Shown here one piece after another: positions 42,105-51,180 of a stretch of 64,000 nt of DNA. The translations under genes and the position numbers were made by a program. Below the pieces are notes generated by a model. That model saw only the letters and a program-made list of their open reading frames with translations. It did not search any database and was not told the origin of the DNA. Location of the stretch: the NCBI GenBank assembly GCA_038214295.1, contig JBBQSA010000005.1, positions 35,918 through 99,917 of the forward strand, read 5' to 3'. Within the stretch, counting starts at the first letter, position 1. Each line of letters begins with the position of its first letter. Source of the DNA: SHZI01 sp038214295 (GTDB lineage Bacteria > Pseudomonadota > Gammaproteobacteria > Steroidobacterales > GCA-2729495).

Positions 42105-44204
42105 TCAGCCCGTAGCCAGCTGGCCGGGGACGCTGGCCTCGCCGAGTACGACGTCGTGGGTCTGGGTGAAGTTTCCCTGCACGAAGGCGATGCCCAGTTG
42201 CCAGAGGACGGCCATCGTGTTGGCGTTCTCGACCCGCTCGGCAATCGTCTTGATCTTGAGTTCCCGGGCGCGTGCGGCGATGTCGCCCACCTTCTTCTGC
42301 AGATCCTTGTCCCGGTGCAGCCCCTGCATGAGGCTGCCGTCGATCTTGACGAACTGCATCGGCAGGTGCCCGAGAATCTGGGTCGAGTCGCGGCCAATAC
42401 CAAGGTGATCGATGGCGAACAGGAAGCCGCTCTCCCGCAGCTGCTCGGCCAGGGTCTTGGTCTGCCGGAGCTGCTGCAGGGCGAGTTCCTCGCTGACCTG
42501 GAAACAGACCTGCGCCGGTTTCAGGCGCGTACTCTGGGCGCGGGCTTTCAGCCATTCCAGCAGCGACCCATCGAGGACCGAGTCCCGGGAAAGGCGCACG
42601 AAGACCAGGTTCGGCTGGCGCGCCACGCAGAATGAAAACGAAGCGCCGATCACCCACCGGTCGATGTTCTTCATCATGTGCGAGCGTTCCGCAGCCGGGA
42701 TAAAGTCGGCCGGCAGCACCGGCTCACCCTGTTCATCGATCAGCCGGACGCGCGTATCCAGGACGCCCTGGACCTCCTCGTGCAGTCCGACCACCGGCTG
42801 ATGCACGAGCCGGAGGCGGTTCTGCATCAGGGCAGCCCTGATGCGGGCTATCCACATCGTGTCACTCTGACGCAGGCGCTCCGTGCTGCTCGTCGTGTCG
42901 CACAGCACGACGCGATTGCCGCCCTGGTCGCGGCCTTTCCGGCAGGCCTTTTCGGCCTCCGCCAGCAGCTCGGATGGGTTCTGGTCTGATGGTCTGACCT
43001 CGCACAGGCCGATCGTGCAGGACATGGAAGTGGACTGCGTTTCGACCTCGAACACCTGGCTTTCGACGGCCTTGCGCAGCTGGTCGGCCCAGGCCTGAAC
43101 GTCTGTCATCGTGCCCCGCTCGACGAGCACAGTGAACATCGTGCCGCCGAATCGTCCGTAGAGGTCGCCGGGCTGCGTTAATTCGCGCAGCAACTCCGCC
43201 ACCCGCATCAGTAGCGCCTCGGTCCCCAGGAGCCCGACGTCTGCCTGCACCTGCGCAAAGTGATCCGGACGAATATAGGCGAGCGCGCGCACGCCACCTT
43301 CCAGCCGGCCTGCCAGACGCCCGGTCAGCCGGTCGAGAAAATGGTGGCGGTGATAGAAGCCGGTAGACGGATCCCGGGCGACGGCCTGCTCCAGCAGTTC
43401 CTCGGGAGCCTGTCCGGGCTGGCGGTCCCCCGGAACAGTCACCCGGACGCCGGGGTCGCCATCGACGGTGACCCGCTTGAGTCGCAGTTCAAGCGGTAGT
43501 TCCGTCTCGTCATGACGGTAGGCGACGACCGGCAGCACGCCATCGTCCTGCCATTTGTCGCGGAGGCAGGCGACCAGGGCACCCTTCAGGGTGGCCTGGT
43601 CCGCCTCGCGGAACAGGTCCATGAACGGCTGGCCGACTAGCTGGTCCTCGCCGTCGAAGCCGAGCAGAGACGCCCACGCCGGATTGAGGGCGACGATGAT
43701 TCCCTCGTGAATGTCCGCGATGGCCTCGGAGGCGCCGCTCATGAGGCTGCGGAGTTCCAGCTTGTATTGCCGGGCCGAGGTCAGTACGCCTTCCAGGGCA
43801 AAGCGCAGGCGATGCGCGTGCAATTCGCGGTCAACAACGGCGCGGAACCGGTTGCGGTGGGTCAGCGAGACCACGTCGCGCGCACCGCTCTCCATCGCGG
43901 CGGCGATCCCGGGTTCGTCAACCTGGTTCCGGACGACGAGCAGTGGTGGAGGCGGGGTGCAGCCTGCGACAGCCGCTGCGGCTGACGCAAAGTCGACGTC
44001 GCAGTTACCGTCGAGATAGAGCAGCATCTCCGGCGGCGCCGAATTCAGACGCTCGATGAGCGTCGCGAGATCGTTCACCCGCTGGCAGTGCACCGGATGG
44101 CCGCTATCCCGAAGTACCGAATTGATTGTCGCTGCGTGATCGTCACTTCGACTGATGACGATCAGCGGTATGCCTACGGAGTTGCCCAACTCCACACCTG
44201 CCAT
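42105..44204 (-). CDS. FimX-like degenerate GGDEF-EAL protein
   Basis: A 699-residue cytoplasmic signalling protein with the FimX order and length: a REC-like N-terminus (PLIVISRSDD...), a PAS domain (about 145-265, IIVALNPAWASLLGF), a GGDEF domain and an EAL domain. Both output domains are degenerate. GGDEF is FGGTMF, and EAL catalytic residues are changed (LDTRVR in place of the EAL motif, AIDHLGIG in place of DDFG). FimX binds c-di-GMP without making or degrading it and promotes polar type IV pilus assembly; here that role is an inference supported by two FimV-family genes in the window. Confidence 0.8.
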   Translation of the reverse strand: MAGVELGNSVGIPLIVISRSDDHAATINSVLRDSGHPVHCQRVNDLATLIERLNSAPPEMLLYLDGNCDVDFASAAAAVAGCTPPPPLLVVRNQVDEPGIAAAMESGARDVVSLTHRNRFRAVVDRELHAHRLRFALEGVLTSARQYKLELRSLMSGASEAIADIHEGIIVALNPAWASLLGFDGEDQLVGQPFMDLFREADQATLKGALVACLRDKWQDDGVLPVVAYRHDETELPLELRLKRVTVDGDPGVRVTVPGDRQPGQAPEELLEQAVARDPSTGFYHRHHFLDRLTGRLAGRLEGGVRALAYIRPDHFAQVQADVGLLGTEALLMRVAELLRELTQPGDLYGRFGGTMFTVLVERGTMTDVQAWADQLRKAVESQVFEVETQSTSMSCTIGLCEVRPSDQNPSELLAEAEKACRKGRDQGGNRVVLCDTTSSTERLRQSDTMWIARIRAALMQNRLRLVHQPVVGLHEEVQGVLDTRVRLIDEQGEPVLPADFIPAAERSHMMKNIDRWVIGASFSFCVARQPNLVFVRLSRDSVLDGSLLEWLKARAQSTRLKPAQVCFQVSEELALQQLRQTKTLAEQLRESGFLFAIDHLGIGRDSTQILGHLPMQFVKIDGSLMQGLHRDKDLQKKVGDIAARARELKIKTIAERVENANTMAVLWQLGIAFVQGNFTQTHDVVLGEASVPGQLATG

Positions 44205-44242
44205 GACCCTGCTTCGGACCGGGATTCTGAAGCGCGGTGCCC

Positions 44243-44299
44243 CGGGATTATGTGATCGCAGTCCGATTATGTGGCGGCTGCGGAATTATGTAGTGCCGA
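44243..44299 (-). repeat. Three 19-bp-phased repeats upstream of the FimX-like gene
   Basis: ATTATGT occurs at 44247, 44266 and 44285, exactly 19 bases apart, with partly conserved flanks (for example CGGGATTATGTG, CCGATTATGTGG). On the minus strand this is ACATAAT three times, 40 to 90 bases before the FimX-like start; the farthest copy overlaps the end of epmB. It could be a set of activator sites or a -10-like element repeated. Confidence 0.6.
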
Positions 44300-45320
44300 A
44301 GGGTCCCAGCAGTGTCTTTGACGGGGCGCCGGTGATCTCCCGCGCGAGGCGCGGCACGAGATATCCCGGCAGGCGTGCCGTGACCTCGCGAAGGAGGGCC
44401 ATGGCCTCTTCATCCGGCACGGTGAAGTGCGCGGTACCGGACACGCGGTCCAGCTGGTGCAGGTAATAGGGCAGCACGCCGGCGGCAAACAACGCCTGGG
44501 AAAGATCCACCAGCGCTTCCGGTGCGTCGTTGATGCCACGGAGGAGTACGGACTGATTCAGCACCGGCGCGGTGACGGCGCCGAGCGACCTGAGTGCCGT
44601 CGCAACTGTTGCGTCGATTTCCCGGGCGTGATTGGCATGGACGACGAGCACGATGCGCTTGCGCAGCCGTGCAAGGAAGCCGACCAGCCGCTGGTCAACC
44701 CGCTCCGGCAGGACGATGGGTACGCGCGTGTGGATCCGGATCCGTTCGACATGGGGCAGGTCGTCCAGGTACCCGAGCAGGGACTCAAGGCGTTGCTCGC
44801 CCAGTACCAGCGGATCACCCCCGCTCAGGATGATTTCCCGCAGGGAAGAGTCGCCGGCTATGGCTTGCAGCGCCAGGTCGAGCTGGCCGGCGGCCGCGCT
44901 GGATCCGGCGTAGGGATACTCCCGCCGGAAACAGTAGCGGCAGTGCACGGCGCACGCACCCGTAGTGATAAGCAGGGCGCGGCCGGCGTACTTCTGGAGC
45001 AGGCCCGGGCTGCGGGCGCTCGCCAGGTCCCCAACCGGGTCAGCCACGAAACCGGGGGCCGTCCCGGCCTCCCGGCTGACGGGCAGCACCTGCAACAGCA
45101 GGGGGTCGCAGGGGTCCCCGGGGCGCATACGGGCGACGAAGCCCCGGGGCACCCGCAGGGCAAAGGCCAGGGTACCCGGGGCTGCCAGTCCGCAGGCTGC
45201 GGGTGTCAGTGAGAGTGCGCGCAGCAACTCCGCGGGATCCCGGTAGCCACGGGCCAGTTCGGACTGCCAGTGCGCGGACTGGCTGGCAATGGTGCTGGTC
45301 TCGGGTCTGGCAGGGCGCAT
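44286..45320 (-). CDS. epmB: EF-P beta-lysylation protein EpmB
   Basis: A radical-SAM 2,3-aminomutase-like enzyme that makes (R)-beta-lysine for EF-P modification. The 344-residue protein has the cluster motif CAVHCRYCFRREYPY, the downstream ILSGGDPL, the PLP-lysine region around LPYYLHQLDRV and no extra domain of catabolic lysine aminomutases. It diverges from efp, the typical neighbourhood. Confidence 0.95.
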   Translation of the reverse strand: MRPARPETSTIASQSAHWQSELARGYRDPAELLRALSLTPAACGLAAPGTLAFALRVPRGFVARMRPGDPCDPLLLQVLPVSREAGTAPGFVADPVGDLASARSPGLLQKYAGRALLITTGACAVHCRYCFRREYPYAGSSAAAGQLDLALQAIAGDSSLREIILSGGDPLVLGEQRLESLLGYLDDLPHVERIRIHTRVPIVLPERVDQRLVGFLARLRKRIVLVVHANHAREIDATVATALRSLGAVTAPVLNQSVLLRGINDAPEALVDLSQALFAAGVLPYYLHQLDRVSGTAHFTVPDEEAMALLREVTARLPGYLVPRLAREITGAPSKTLLGPFGTT

Positions 45321-45340
45321 GGATACCGCTAGAATAGCGG
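45307..45340 (+). promoter_or_regulatory. efp promoter with overlapping inverted repeat
   Basis: CTGGCA (45307-45312) and TAGAAT (45330-45335) are 17 bases apart. The -10 box sits inside CCGCTAGAATAGCGG (45326-45340), an inverted repeat with 6-base arms. The region is also the start of the divergent epmB. Confidence 0.55.
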
Positions 45341-45364
45341 GCTCTCAAATCGAATGGGTTCCTA

Positions 45365-45931
45365 ATGGCCAACTACAGCGCAAGCGATCTCCGGAGCGGC
45401 AGCAAGGTCTTGATCGACGGCGATCCCTGCACGGTGGTCGACAACGAATTCGTCAAGCCTGGCAAGGGCCAGGCCTTCAACCGGGTTCGTATCCGCAATC
45501 TCCGCACCGGTCGCACCGTGGAAAAGACCTATCGCAACAGTGACTCCATCGAGTCCGCCGATGTGATGGATTGTCCCATGCAGTACCTCTATACGGATGG
45601 GGACATGTGGTACTTCATGGACCCCGTGACCTTCGAGCAGATTCCGGCCTCCGCCACGGCGGTGGACGAAGCAAAGCAGTGGCTGCGCGAGCAGGACACC
45701 TGCACCGTGACGCTGTGGAACGGCGTACCGCTGACTGTCGTCCCGCCGATCTTTGTCGAACTCAAGATCGTCGAGACGGACCCCGGTGTCCGCGGCGACA
45801 CAGCGACGGGCGGCATGAAGCCCGCCAAGCTCGAGACAGGCGCCGTGGTCAAGGTCCCGCTGTTCATCAACGAGGGTGAAGTGATCAAGGTGGATACGCG
45901 CACGAGCGCCTACGCGTCGCGGGTCAAGTAG
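45365..45931 (+). CDS. efp: Elongation factor P
   Basis: Helps ribosomes through proline stretches. The 188-residue, three-domain beta-barrel protein has the modified loop VKPGKGQA with Lys34 at the expected position, so it is the EpmA/EpmB-type EF-P, in agreement with both enzymes encoded beside it. Its stop overlaps the end of convergent epmA by eight bases. Confidence 0.97.
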   Translation: MANYSASDLRSGSKVLIDGDPCTVVDNEFVKPGKGQAFNRVRIRNLRTGRTVEKTYRNSDSIESADVMDCPMQYLYTDGDMWYFMDPVTFEQIPASATAVDEAKQWLREQDTCTVTLWNGVPLTVVPPIFVELKIVETDPGVRGDTATGGMKPAKLETGAVVKVPLFINEGEVIKVDTRTSAYASRVK

Positions 45932-46943
45932 GGGCCCTTCGTCCCACCGGGCGTATCGGGAAACTGATCGCCTCCTGCAGAGAACCCAGCCCGAGCAGGC
46001 TCATCACGACCCGGTCGAAACCCACGGCGACGCCGGCGCATTCGGGCAGGCCGTGCTCCATGGCCGCCAGCAGCTGCTCATCCGGCAGCACGTCCGGGCG
46101 CCCATAGCGCGCGCGGAGTTGCCGGTCCCGGGCGAAGCGCCGCCGCTGCTCGTCGGCATCGGTGAGCTCCCGGTAGCCGTTGGCCACTTCCAGTCCATGG
46201 CAGAAGACTTCGAAGCGCTCCGCGACGCGGGGGTCTGCCGGATCGAGCCGCGCCAGAGCGGCCTGGGCCGCGGGATAGCCACTCACGACGGCAATCCCGG
46301 TGTCCGCCAGCCTTGCGCTGATCGCGTGGCTCATCAGCAGGTCGAGCCACAGGGCAAGGTCATCGCCGAGGCTCGCCTCGAGCTCCGCGCCGAGCCGGGA
46401 GCCCAGCGCGGCGCGGGCGCAGTCCCGCAGCGCGCCGGCGTTCGCCGTCAGTGGGTCCAGCCCCAGAGTCTCGCGGAAGAGGGCGGCATAGGTCCAATAG
46501 ACCGGCGGGCTGGCGCCGATCGTCGGGACGGCACCCGCCCGGACGGCCACTGCCGCCAGTGTCCCCAGCAAATCGCAGGTCTCCGCCGCCAGCGCCTGCA
46601 GGCTGAAGCCGTGCCGATACCACTCGAGCAGGGTGAACTCCGGTTCGTGGTGCCTGCCAGCCTCGCCGTCGCGGAAGACCTTGCCGAGCTGCCAGATGTC
46701 CGGCGCGCCGGCCGCGAGCAAGCGCTTCATGTGGAACTCGGGCGAGGTGTGCAGGAAGAGCTGCTGGTGGTCGGCGAGCTGCGCGGCGATGTTCTGCAGG
46801 TGCGGATCCGTGACCGCGTGGCTTACCAACGCCGGTGTTTCCACTTCCAGCAGCCCGCGTAAGGTAAAGAACCCCCGGGTCGCCGCCAGCAGCTCCGCCC
46901 GCTGGCAGAGAGTTGCCAGGGAAGCGCTGGGGCCCCAGTCCAT
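45924..46943 (-). CDS. epmA: EF-P lysine aminoacylase EpmA
   Basis: Class II lysyl-tRNA-synthetase-like enzyme that attaches beta-lysine to EF-P Lys34. The 339-residue protein lacks the anticodon-binding domain, as expected. Motifs seen include HTSPEFHMKRLLAAG, FRDGEAGRHHEPEFTLLEWYR (motif 2 region) and CAGVAVGFDRVVM (motif 3 region). It shares TGATG with psd upstream, so psd and epmA are one operon. Confidence 0.96.
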   Translation of the reverse strand: MDWGPSASLATLCQRAELLAATRGFFTLRGLLEVETPALVSHAVTDPHLQNIAAQLADHQQLFLHTSPEFHMKRLLAAGAPDIWQLGKVFRDGEAGRHHEPEFTLLEWYRHGFSLQALAAETCDLLGTLAAVAVRAGAVPTIGASPPVYWTYAALFRETLGLDPLTANAGALRDCARAALGSRLGAELEASLGDDLALWLDLLMSHAISARLADTGIAVVSGYPAAQAALARLDPADPRVAERFEVFCHGLEVANGYRELTDADEQRRRFARDRQLRARYGRPDVLPDEQLLAAMEHGLPECAGVAVGFDRVVMSLLGLGSLQEAISFPIRPVGRRAPT

Positions 46944-47833
46944 CAGCCAGGCAAGCCGGGTACGCTGTCGCCCCGGCGCTGTCCCAGCCTGGCCCCCATG
47001 TGGATCGATAGCCCCGCGGTCACAGCCACGTCCCAGTCGATCAGCCTGCGCTGCGCGACGATGACGACGGTGGAGCCCAGGTTGAACTGGCCGAGCAGTC
47101 CGCCGGCGGGCAGCAGCAGCCGGGGGTCGTTTGCGTCGTAGAGGTGGCGGATCACGCCGTTTGCCGGCGGCACCTCACCACTCCAGGCCAGGGAGATGCT
47201 CGCCACGTTCAGGGCGCCGACCAGCACCACGGCGAAGCGGCCCCCCGGATTCTCGCACCACAGGATGACCCGCTCGTTGGCCGCGAACAGCCCCGGCACC
47301 GTGCGGACGGTGCGCCGGTTGACGGCCCAGCGCCGGCCAGGCACGTGGACCATGCCCGTGACCCGGCCCGCCAGTGGCATGTGCACCCGGTGGTAGTCCT
47401 GGGGGGCCAGGTAGATCGTGGCGGTTGCACCGCCGCTGAAAGGCGCGGCATCCGCTGCGTCCAGTGCCAGGAAGTCGGCGATCCGGTACCGGAAGCGCTT
47501 GGCCTGCAGCAGGCTGGCTTCCTGCGCGTGGCCGAGTTCCTCCAGCAGCCCGTCACAGGGGCTCACGACCGTCCGTTCGCCGGGCGCAATGGGCCGGGCA
47601 CCGGCGCGGAGCGGCCGCGTGAAGAACGCGTTCATGTGCTCCCAGGCCTCAGGCTCCGGGCGCTCGACCTCGGCGAGGTTGACGTCGTAGAGGCGGACGA
47701 AGGTGCGAATGAGCAGGCTGCGCAGCCAGGGCGTGCGGCTGCGCGTCAGCCTGTGGACCAGGCGGCCCAGCCACCGTTCCGGCAACAGGCGTTGAAACAG
47801 GACGAATAGCTGGTCCATGAGGGCTGGCAGCAT
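46943..47833 (-). CDS. psd: Phosphatidylserine decarboxylase
   Basis: Inner-membrane pyruvoyl enzyme that makes phosphatidylethanolamine. The protein of about 296 residues has the self-cleavage motif FNLGSTVV near the end, where the Ser becomes the pyruvoyl group, and the conserved YHRVHMPLAG. The start is uncertain: ATG at 47833 or 47818 both lack a strong ribosome-binding site. It is divergent from prmB and translationally coupled to epmA. Confidence 0.95.
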   Translation of the reverse strand: MLPALMDQLFVLFQRLLPERWLGRLVHRLTRSRTPWLRSLLIRTFVRLYDVNLAEVERPEPEAWEHMNAFFTRPLRAGARPIAPGERTVVSPCDGLLEELGHAQEASLLQAKRFRYRIADFLALDAADAAPFSGGATATIYLAPQDYHRVHMPLAGRVTGMVHVPGRRWAVNRRTVRTVPGLFAANERVILWCENPGGRFAVVLVGALNVASISLAWSGEVPPANGVIRHLYDANDPRLLLPAGGLLGQFNLGSTVVIVAQRRLIDWDVAVTAGLSIHMGARLGQRRGDSVPGLPG

Positions 47834-47904
47834 GGGAGATGGGTTCCGGTCTCGCGGCGGCAACGTATTCTATACGGCGGCAGCATTTTGGGCGGTGGAC
47901 AGGC

Positions 47905-48858
47905 ATGGCGACAGTTTCCCGGGGCGCACGCGGACGACCGCGCAAGCCGGACGCGGCAGGCACGGTGGCCGGCGTGATCAGCGCCTGTGCGCAACGCCTG
48001 GATGCCGCCGGGGTCTACTTCGGTCACGGCACGGGCTGCGCGCGGGATGAGGCGGCGGCCCTCGTCTTCCACGTCATGGGGCTCGACCACTCGGAGGCCG
48101 ACAGTGCCTACCGCCTGCCGGTGTCTGCCGCGGACCAGGCGCGCACCGATGCCCTGCTGGACCTCCGGATCAGCAGCCGAAGGCCATTGCCCTATCTCAC
48201 CGGGGAAGCCTGGTTTGCCGGACTGCCGTTCCATGTGGACGAGCGCGTGCTGATCCCCCGGTCGCCCTTCGCCGAGCTGATCGCCAGCCGGTTCGAGCCC
48301 TGGCTGGACCCTGCGCGGGTCCGGCGCATTCTCGAGATCGGTACCGGCAGCGGCTGCATCGCGGTGGCGCTCGCCCTGGCCTTCCCCGCAAGCCGCGTCG
48401 TGGCCACCGACGTTTCCGCGGATGCCCTGGCGGTGGCCGCCCGGAACGTCGAGCGCCACCGGGTCGGTGACCGGGTGACGCTCGTCAAGGCTGACCTGTT
48501 CGCGGGCCTCGATGGCTCCTTCGACCTGATCGTCACCAACCCGCCCTACGTGCCGGAGGCGGACGTTGCCGGCTTTCCGCCCGAGTACCGGCACGAACCG
48601 CGGCTGGCCCTCGTGTCGGGAGCCGACGGGATGGAAACCCCGGCGAGAATCCTGCACCATGCGGCTCGCTTTCTGACGTCCGACGGCTGGCTGGCGCTGG
48701 AAGTCGGGGCCGGAGCCGAGGTCCTGGAGGCCCGGTTTCCGACGCTGCCGTTTCTCTGGCCCGAGCTGCTGAACGGCGGGGAGGGCATCGCGCTGGTCAG
48801 CGCGGGCGACCTGCGGGCCAGGCTCGCCACCGGCGACCACAATCGAGCAAAGCACTGA
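47905..48858 (+). CDS. prmB: Ribosomal protein L3 N5-glutamine methyltransferase
   Basis: S-adenosylmethionine-dependent methylase for a Gln in L3. The 317-residue protein has an SAM-binding motif LEIGTGSGCIAVALA and the substrate motif NPPYVPEAD, plus the PrmB-type N-terminal helical domain. ATG at 47905 is chosen; a GTG further on is less likely. Pairing with aroC is conserved in gammaproteobacteria. Confidence 0.95.
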   Translation: MATVSRGARGRPRKPDAAGTVAGVISACAQRLDAAGVYFGHGTGCARDEAAALVFHVMGLDHSEADSAYRLPVSAADQARTDALLDLRISSRRPLPYLTGEAWFAGLPFHVDERVLIPRSPFAELIASRFEPWLDPARVRRILEIGTGSGCIAVALALAFPASRVVATDVSADALAVAARNVERHRVGDRVTLVKADLFAGLDGSFDLIVTNPPYVPEADVAGFPPEYRHEPRLALVSGADGMETPARILHHAARFLTSDGWLALEVGAGAEVLEARFPTLPFLWPELLNGGEGIALVSAGDLRARLATGDHNRAKH

Positions 48859-49964
48859 TGTCCGGCAACACCATCGGCAAGTCCTACAGCGTCACGACCT
48901 TTGGCGAGAGCCACGGGCCGGCGATTGGCTGCATCGTCGACGGCTGCCCGCCGGGGATGCCCCTCGCCGAGGCGGACATCCAGAAAGACCTGGAGCGGCG
49001 CCGGCCAGGCAAGTCCCGGCACACCACCCAGCGCCGGGAACCCGACACCGTGAAGATCCTGTCCGGCGTTTTCGAGGGGCTCACCACCGGCACGCCCATC
49101 GGCCTGCTGATCGAGAACGTGGACCAGAAGTCCGGCGACTACCGGAAGATCAAGGACCGCTTCCGGCCGGGCCACGCGGATTACAGCTACCAGCAGAAGT
49201 ACGGCATCCGTGACTACCGGGGTGGCGGCCGTTCATCGGCGCGCGAGACTGCAATGCGCGTGGCGGCGGGCGCCATCGCGCGCAAGTATCTGCAGTTGCG
49301 CCTTGGCGTCGAGATCCGCGGTTACCTGCGCCAGCTGGGGCCGCTCGTGGTCGATGTGGTGGACCTCGCGACGGTCGATGACAATCCCTTCTTCTGCCCG
49401 GACCCCGCCCGGGTGCCGGAACTCGAGGCCTACATGGACGCCCTGCGCAAGGAGGGCAATTCCATTGGCGCGCGCATCAACGTGGTGGCGAGCGGCGTTC
49501 CGGCGGGGCTCGGCGAGCCCGTGTTCGACAAGCTGGAGGCCGACATCGCCCACGCGATGATGAGCATCAACGCGGTCCGGGCCGTCGAGCTGGGTGCCGG
49601 CTTCGCGGTGGTTGCCCAGAAAGGCACGGAGCACCGTGACGAGATCACGCCCGCCGGTTTCCGGAGCAATGCAGCCGGCGGTATCCTCGGCGGAATATCC
49701 ACCGGCCAGGACATCCTGATCAGCATGGCGCTCAAACCGACTTCCAGCATCCGCCTGACGGGCGATACCGTGGACGAGGAGGGGGAGGCGGCCGAGGTGG
49801 CCACGACCGGGCGCCACGATCCCTGCGTCGGTCTGCGCGCAGCGCCCATCGCCGAGGCCATGCTGGCCATCGTGCTCATGGACCACTACCTGCGCCACCG
49901 GGGCCAGAATGCGGATGTGCAGCCCGTGACGCCTGCCGTGGAGGCGGGCCGCCGCCGATCCTGA
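48858..49964 (+). CDS. aroC: Chorismate synthase
   Basis: FMN-dependent last step of the shikimate pathway. The 368-residue protein has TFGESHGPAIGCIVDGCP at the start, RPGHADYSYQQKYG and RGGGRSSARETAMRVAAGA, all diagnostic. Its ATG overlaps the prmB stop through TGATG. Confidence 0.98.
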   Translation: MSGNTIGKSYSVTTFGESHGPAIGCIVDGCPPGMPLAEADIQKDLERRRPGKSRHTTQRREPDTVKILSGVFEGLTTGTPIGLLIENVDQKSGDYRKIKDRFRPGHADYSYQQKYGIRDYRGGGRSSARETAMRVAAGAIARKYLQLRLGVEIRGYLRQLGPLVVDVVDLATVDDNPFFCPDPARVPELEAYMDALRKEGNSIGARINVVASGVPAGLGEPVFDKLEADIAHAMMSINAVRAVELGAGFAVVAQKGTEHRDEITPAGFRSNAAGGILGGISTGQDILISMALKPTSSIRLTGDTVDEEGEAAEVATTGRHDPCVGLRAAPIAEAMLAIVLMDHYLRHRGQNADVQPVTPAVEAGRRRS

Positions 49965-50028
49965 GTCGCTCCCGGGCCTGCCGGGGCCTGCCGTTCAATT
50001 GATCGTGTTAAAGAAGAGTATCGACCCC

Positions 50029-51057
50029 ATGCCCAGCAAGGATGCCTATCGCGTAGCCGTCGTCGGCGCCACCGGCCTCGTCGGCGAAACCATGCTCCAG
50101 ATTCTCGAGGAGCGGAAGTTTCCGGTCAGCGAGCTGATCCCGCTGGCCAGCGAACGGTCGGTGGGTAAGACCGTGAGTTTTGGCGGCAAGACCCACCGCG
50201 TCCGGGACCTTGCCAAGTTCGACTTCCAGGGGGTCGACCTGGGGCTGTTCTCGGCGGGCGGCAGCGTGTCCGGCGAGCACGCACCCCGGGCGGGGGCGGC
50301 CGGCTGCATCGTGATCGACAACACGTCCCGGTTTCGCTACGAGGCGGACATCCCGTTGGTCGTCCCGGAAGTGAACCCGGAGGCCATCGCCGCGTACCGC
50401 CAGCGCAACATCATTGCCAACCCGAACTGCTCCACGATCCAGCTTGTCGTGGCGCTAAAGCCCATTCACGACGCGGCAGGCATCACGCGCATCAACGTAG
50501 CGACTTACCAGTCGGTGTCGGGCGCCGGCCGGCGCTCAGTGGAAACGCTGGCTGCGCAGACTGCGCAGTTGCTCAACGCCCAGACGGTCGAGACCGTGGG
50601 CGCGGCCAAGCAGATTGCCTTCAACGTGGTGCCGCATATCGACGATTTCCAGGAGAACGGCTACACGAAGGAAGAGATGAAGATGGTGTGGGAGACCCGC
50701 AAGATCCTTGGCGACGAGGCGATTCAGGTAAATCCCACCGCGGTCCGGGTCCCGGTCTTTTTTGGCCACTCCGAGGCCGTGCACATCGAGACCCGCCGCA
50801 AGATTTCGGCACGGGAGGTTCGTGCCCTGCTGGAGCGTGCGCCCGGCGTCACTGTCATTGACGAGGCCCGGCTGGGGGGGTATCCCACGGCTGTGACCGA
50901 TGGCGCCAACCACGACCCCGTTTACGTCGGCCGGATCCGGGAGGATATCTCCTGCGAGCGCGGCATCAACCTGTGGGTGGTGTCCGACAACATCCGCAAG
51001 GGGGCTGCCCTGAACAGCGTCCAGATCGCTGAAGTGCTGATTCGCGACTACCTCTAG
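50029..51057 (+). CDS. asd: Aspartate-semialdehyde dehydrogenase
   Basis: Makes aspartate semialdehyde for lysine, threonine, methionine and peptidoglycan. The 342-residue protein has the NADP motif VVGATGLVGETML, the catalytic Cys in NPNCSTIQ, and SVSGAGRRSVETL. ATG at 50029 is preferred over an upstream in-frame start because AAGAAGAG stands before it. It begins the asd-fimV-truA unit. Confidence 0.97.
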   Translation: MPSKDAYRVAVVGATGLVGETMLQILEERKFPVSELIPLASERSVGKTVSFGGKTHRVRDLAKFDFQGVDLGLFSAGGSVSGEHAPRAGAAGCIVIDNTSRFRYEADIPLVVPEVNPEAIAAYRQRNIIANPNCSTIQLVVALKPIHDAAGITRINVATYQSVSGAGRRSVETLAAQTAQLLNAQTVETVGAAKQIAFNVVPHIDDFQENGYTKEEMKMVWETRKILGDEAIQVNPTAVRVPVFFGHSEAVHIETRRKISAREVRALLERAPGVTVIDEARLGGYPTAVTDGANHDPVYVGRIREDISCERGINLWVVSDNIRKGAALNSVQIAEVLIRDYL

Positions 51058-51097
51058 AAGCGTGCGGCTCTGCCTTACGCGGCGGGATCATATGGGC

Positions 51098-51103
51098 TAT
51101 AGT
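51098..51103 (+). promoter_or_regulatory. Possible -10 box for fimV
   Basis: TATAGT lies 77 bases before the fimV ATG, with only a poor -35 candidate (TTACGC, 17-base spacing). The 123-base gap between asd and fimV shows nothing else. Confidence 0.3.
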
Positions 51104-51180
51104 TGGCCCCACTTCTAGGCTGTCGGTTACTTGGGCTCCCCGCCGAGGGGTGGTGCCGGCGGCTCGAACGGGGATTGGTG

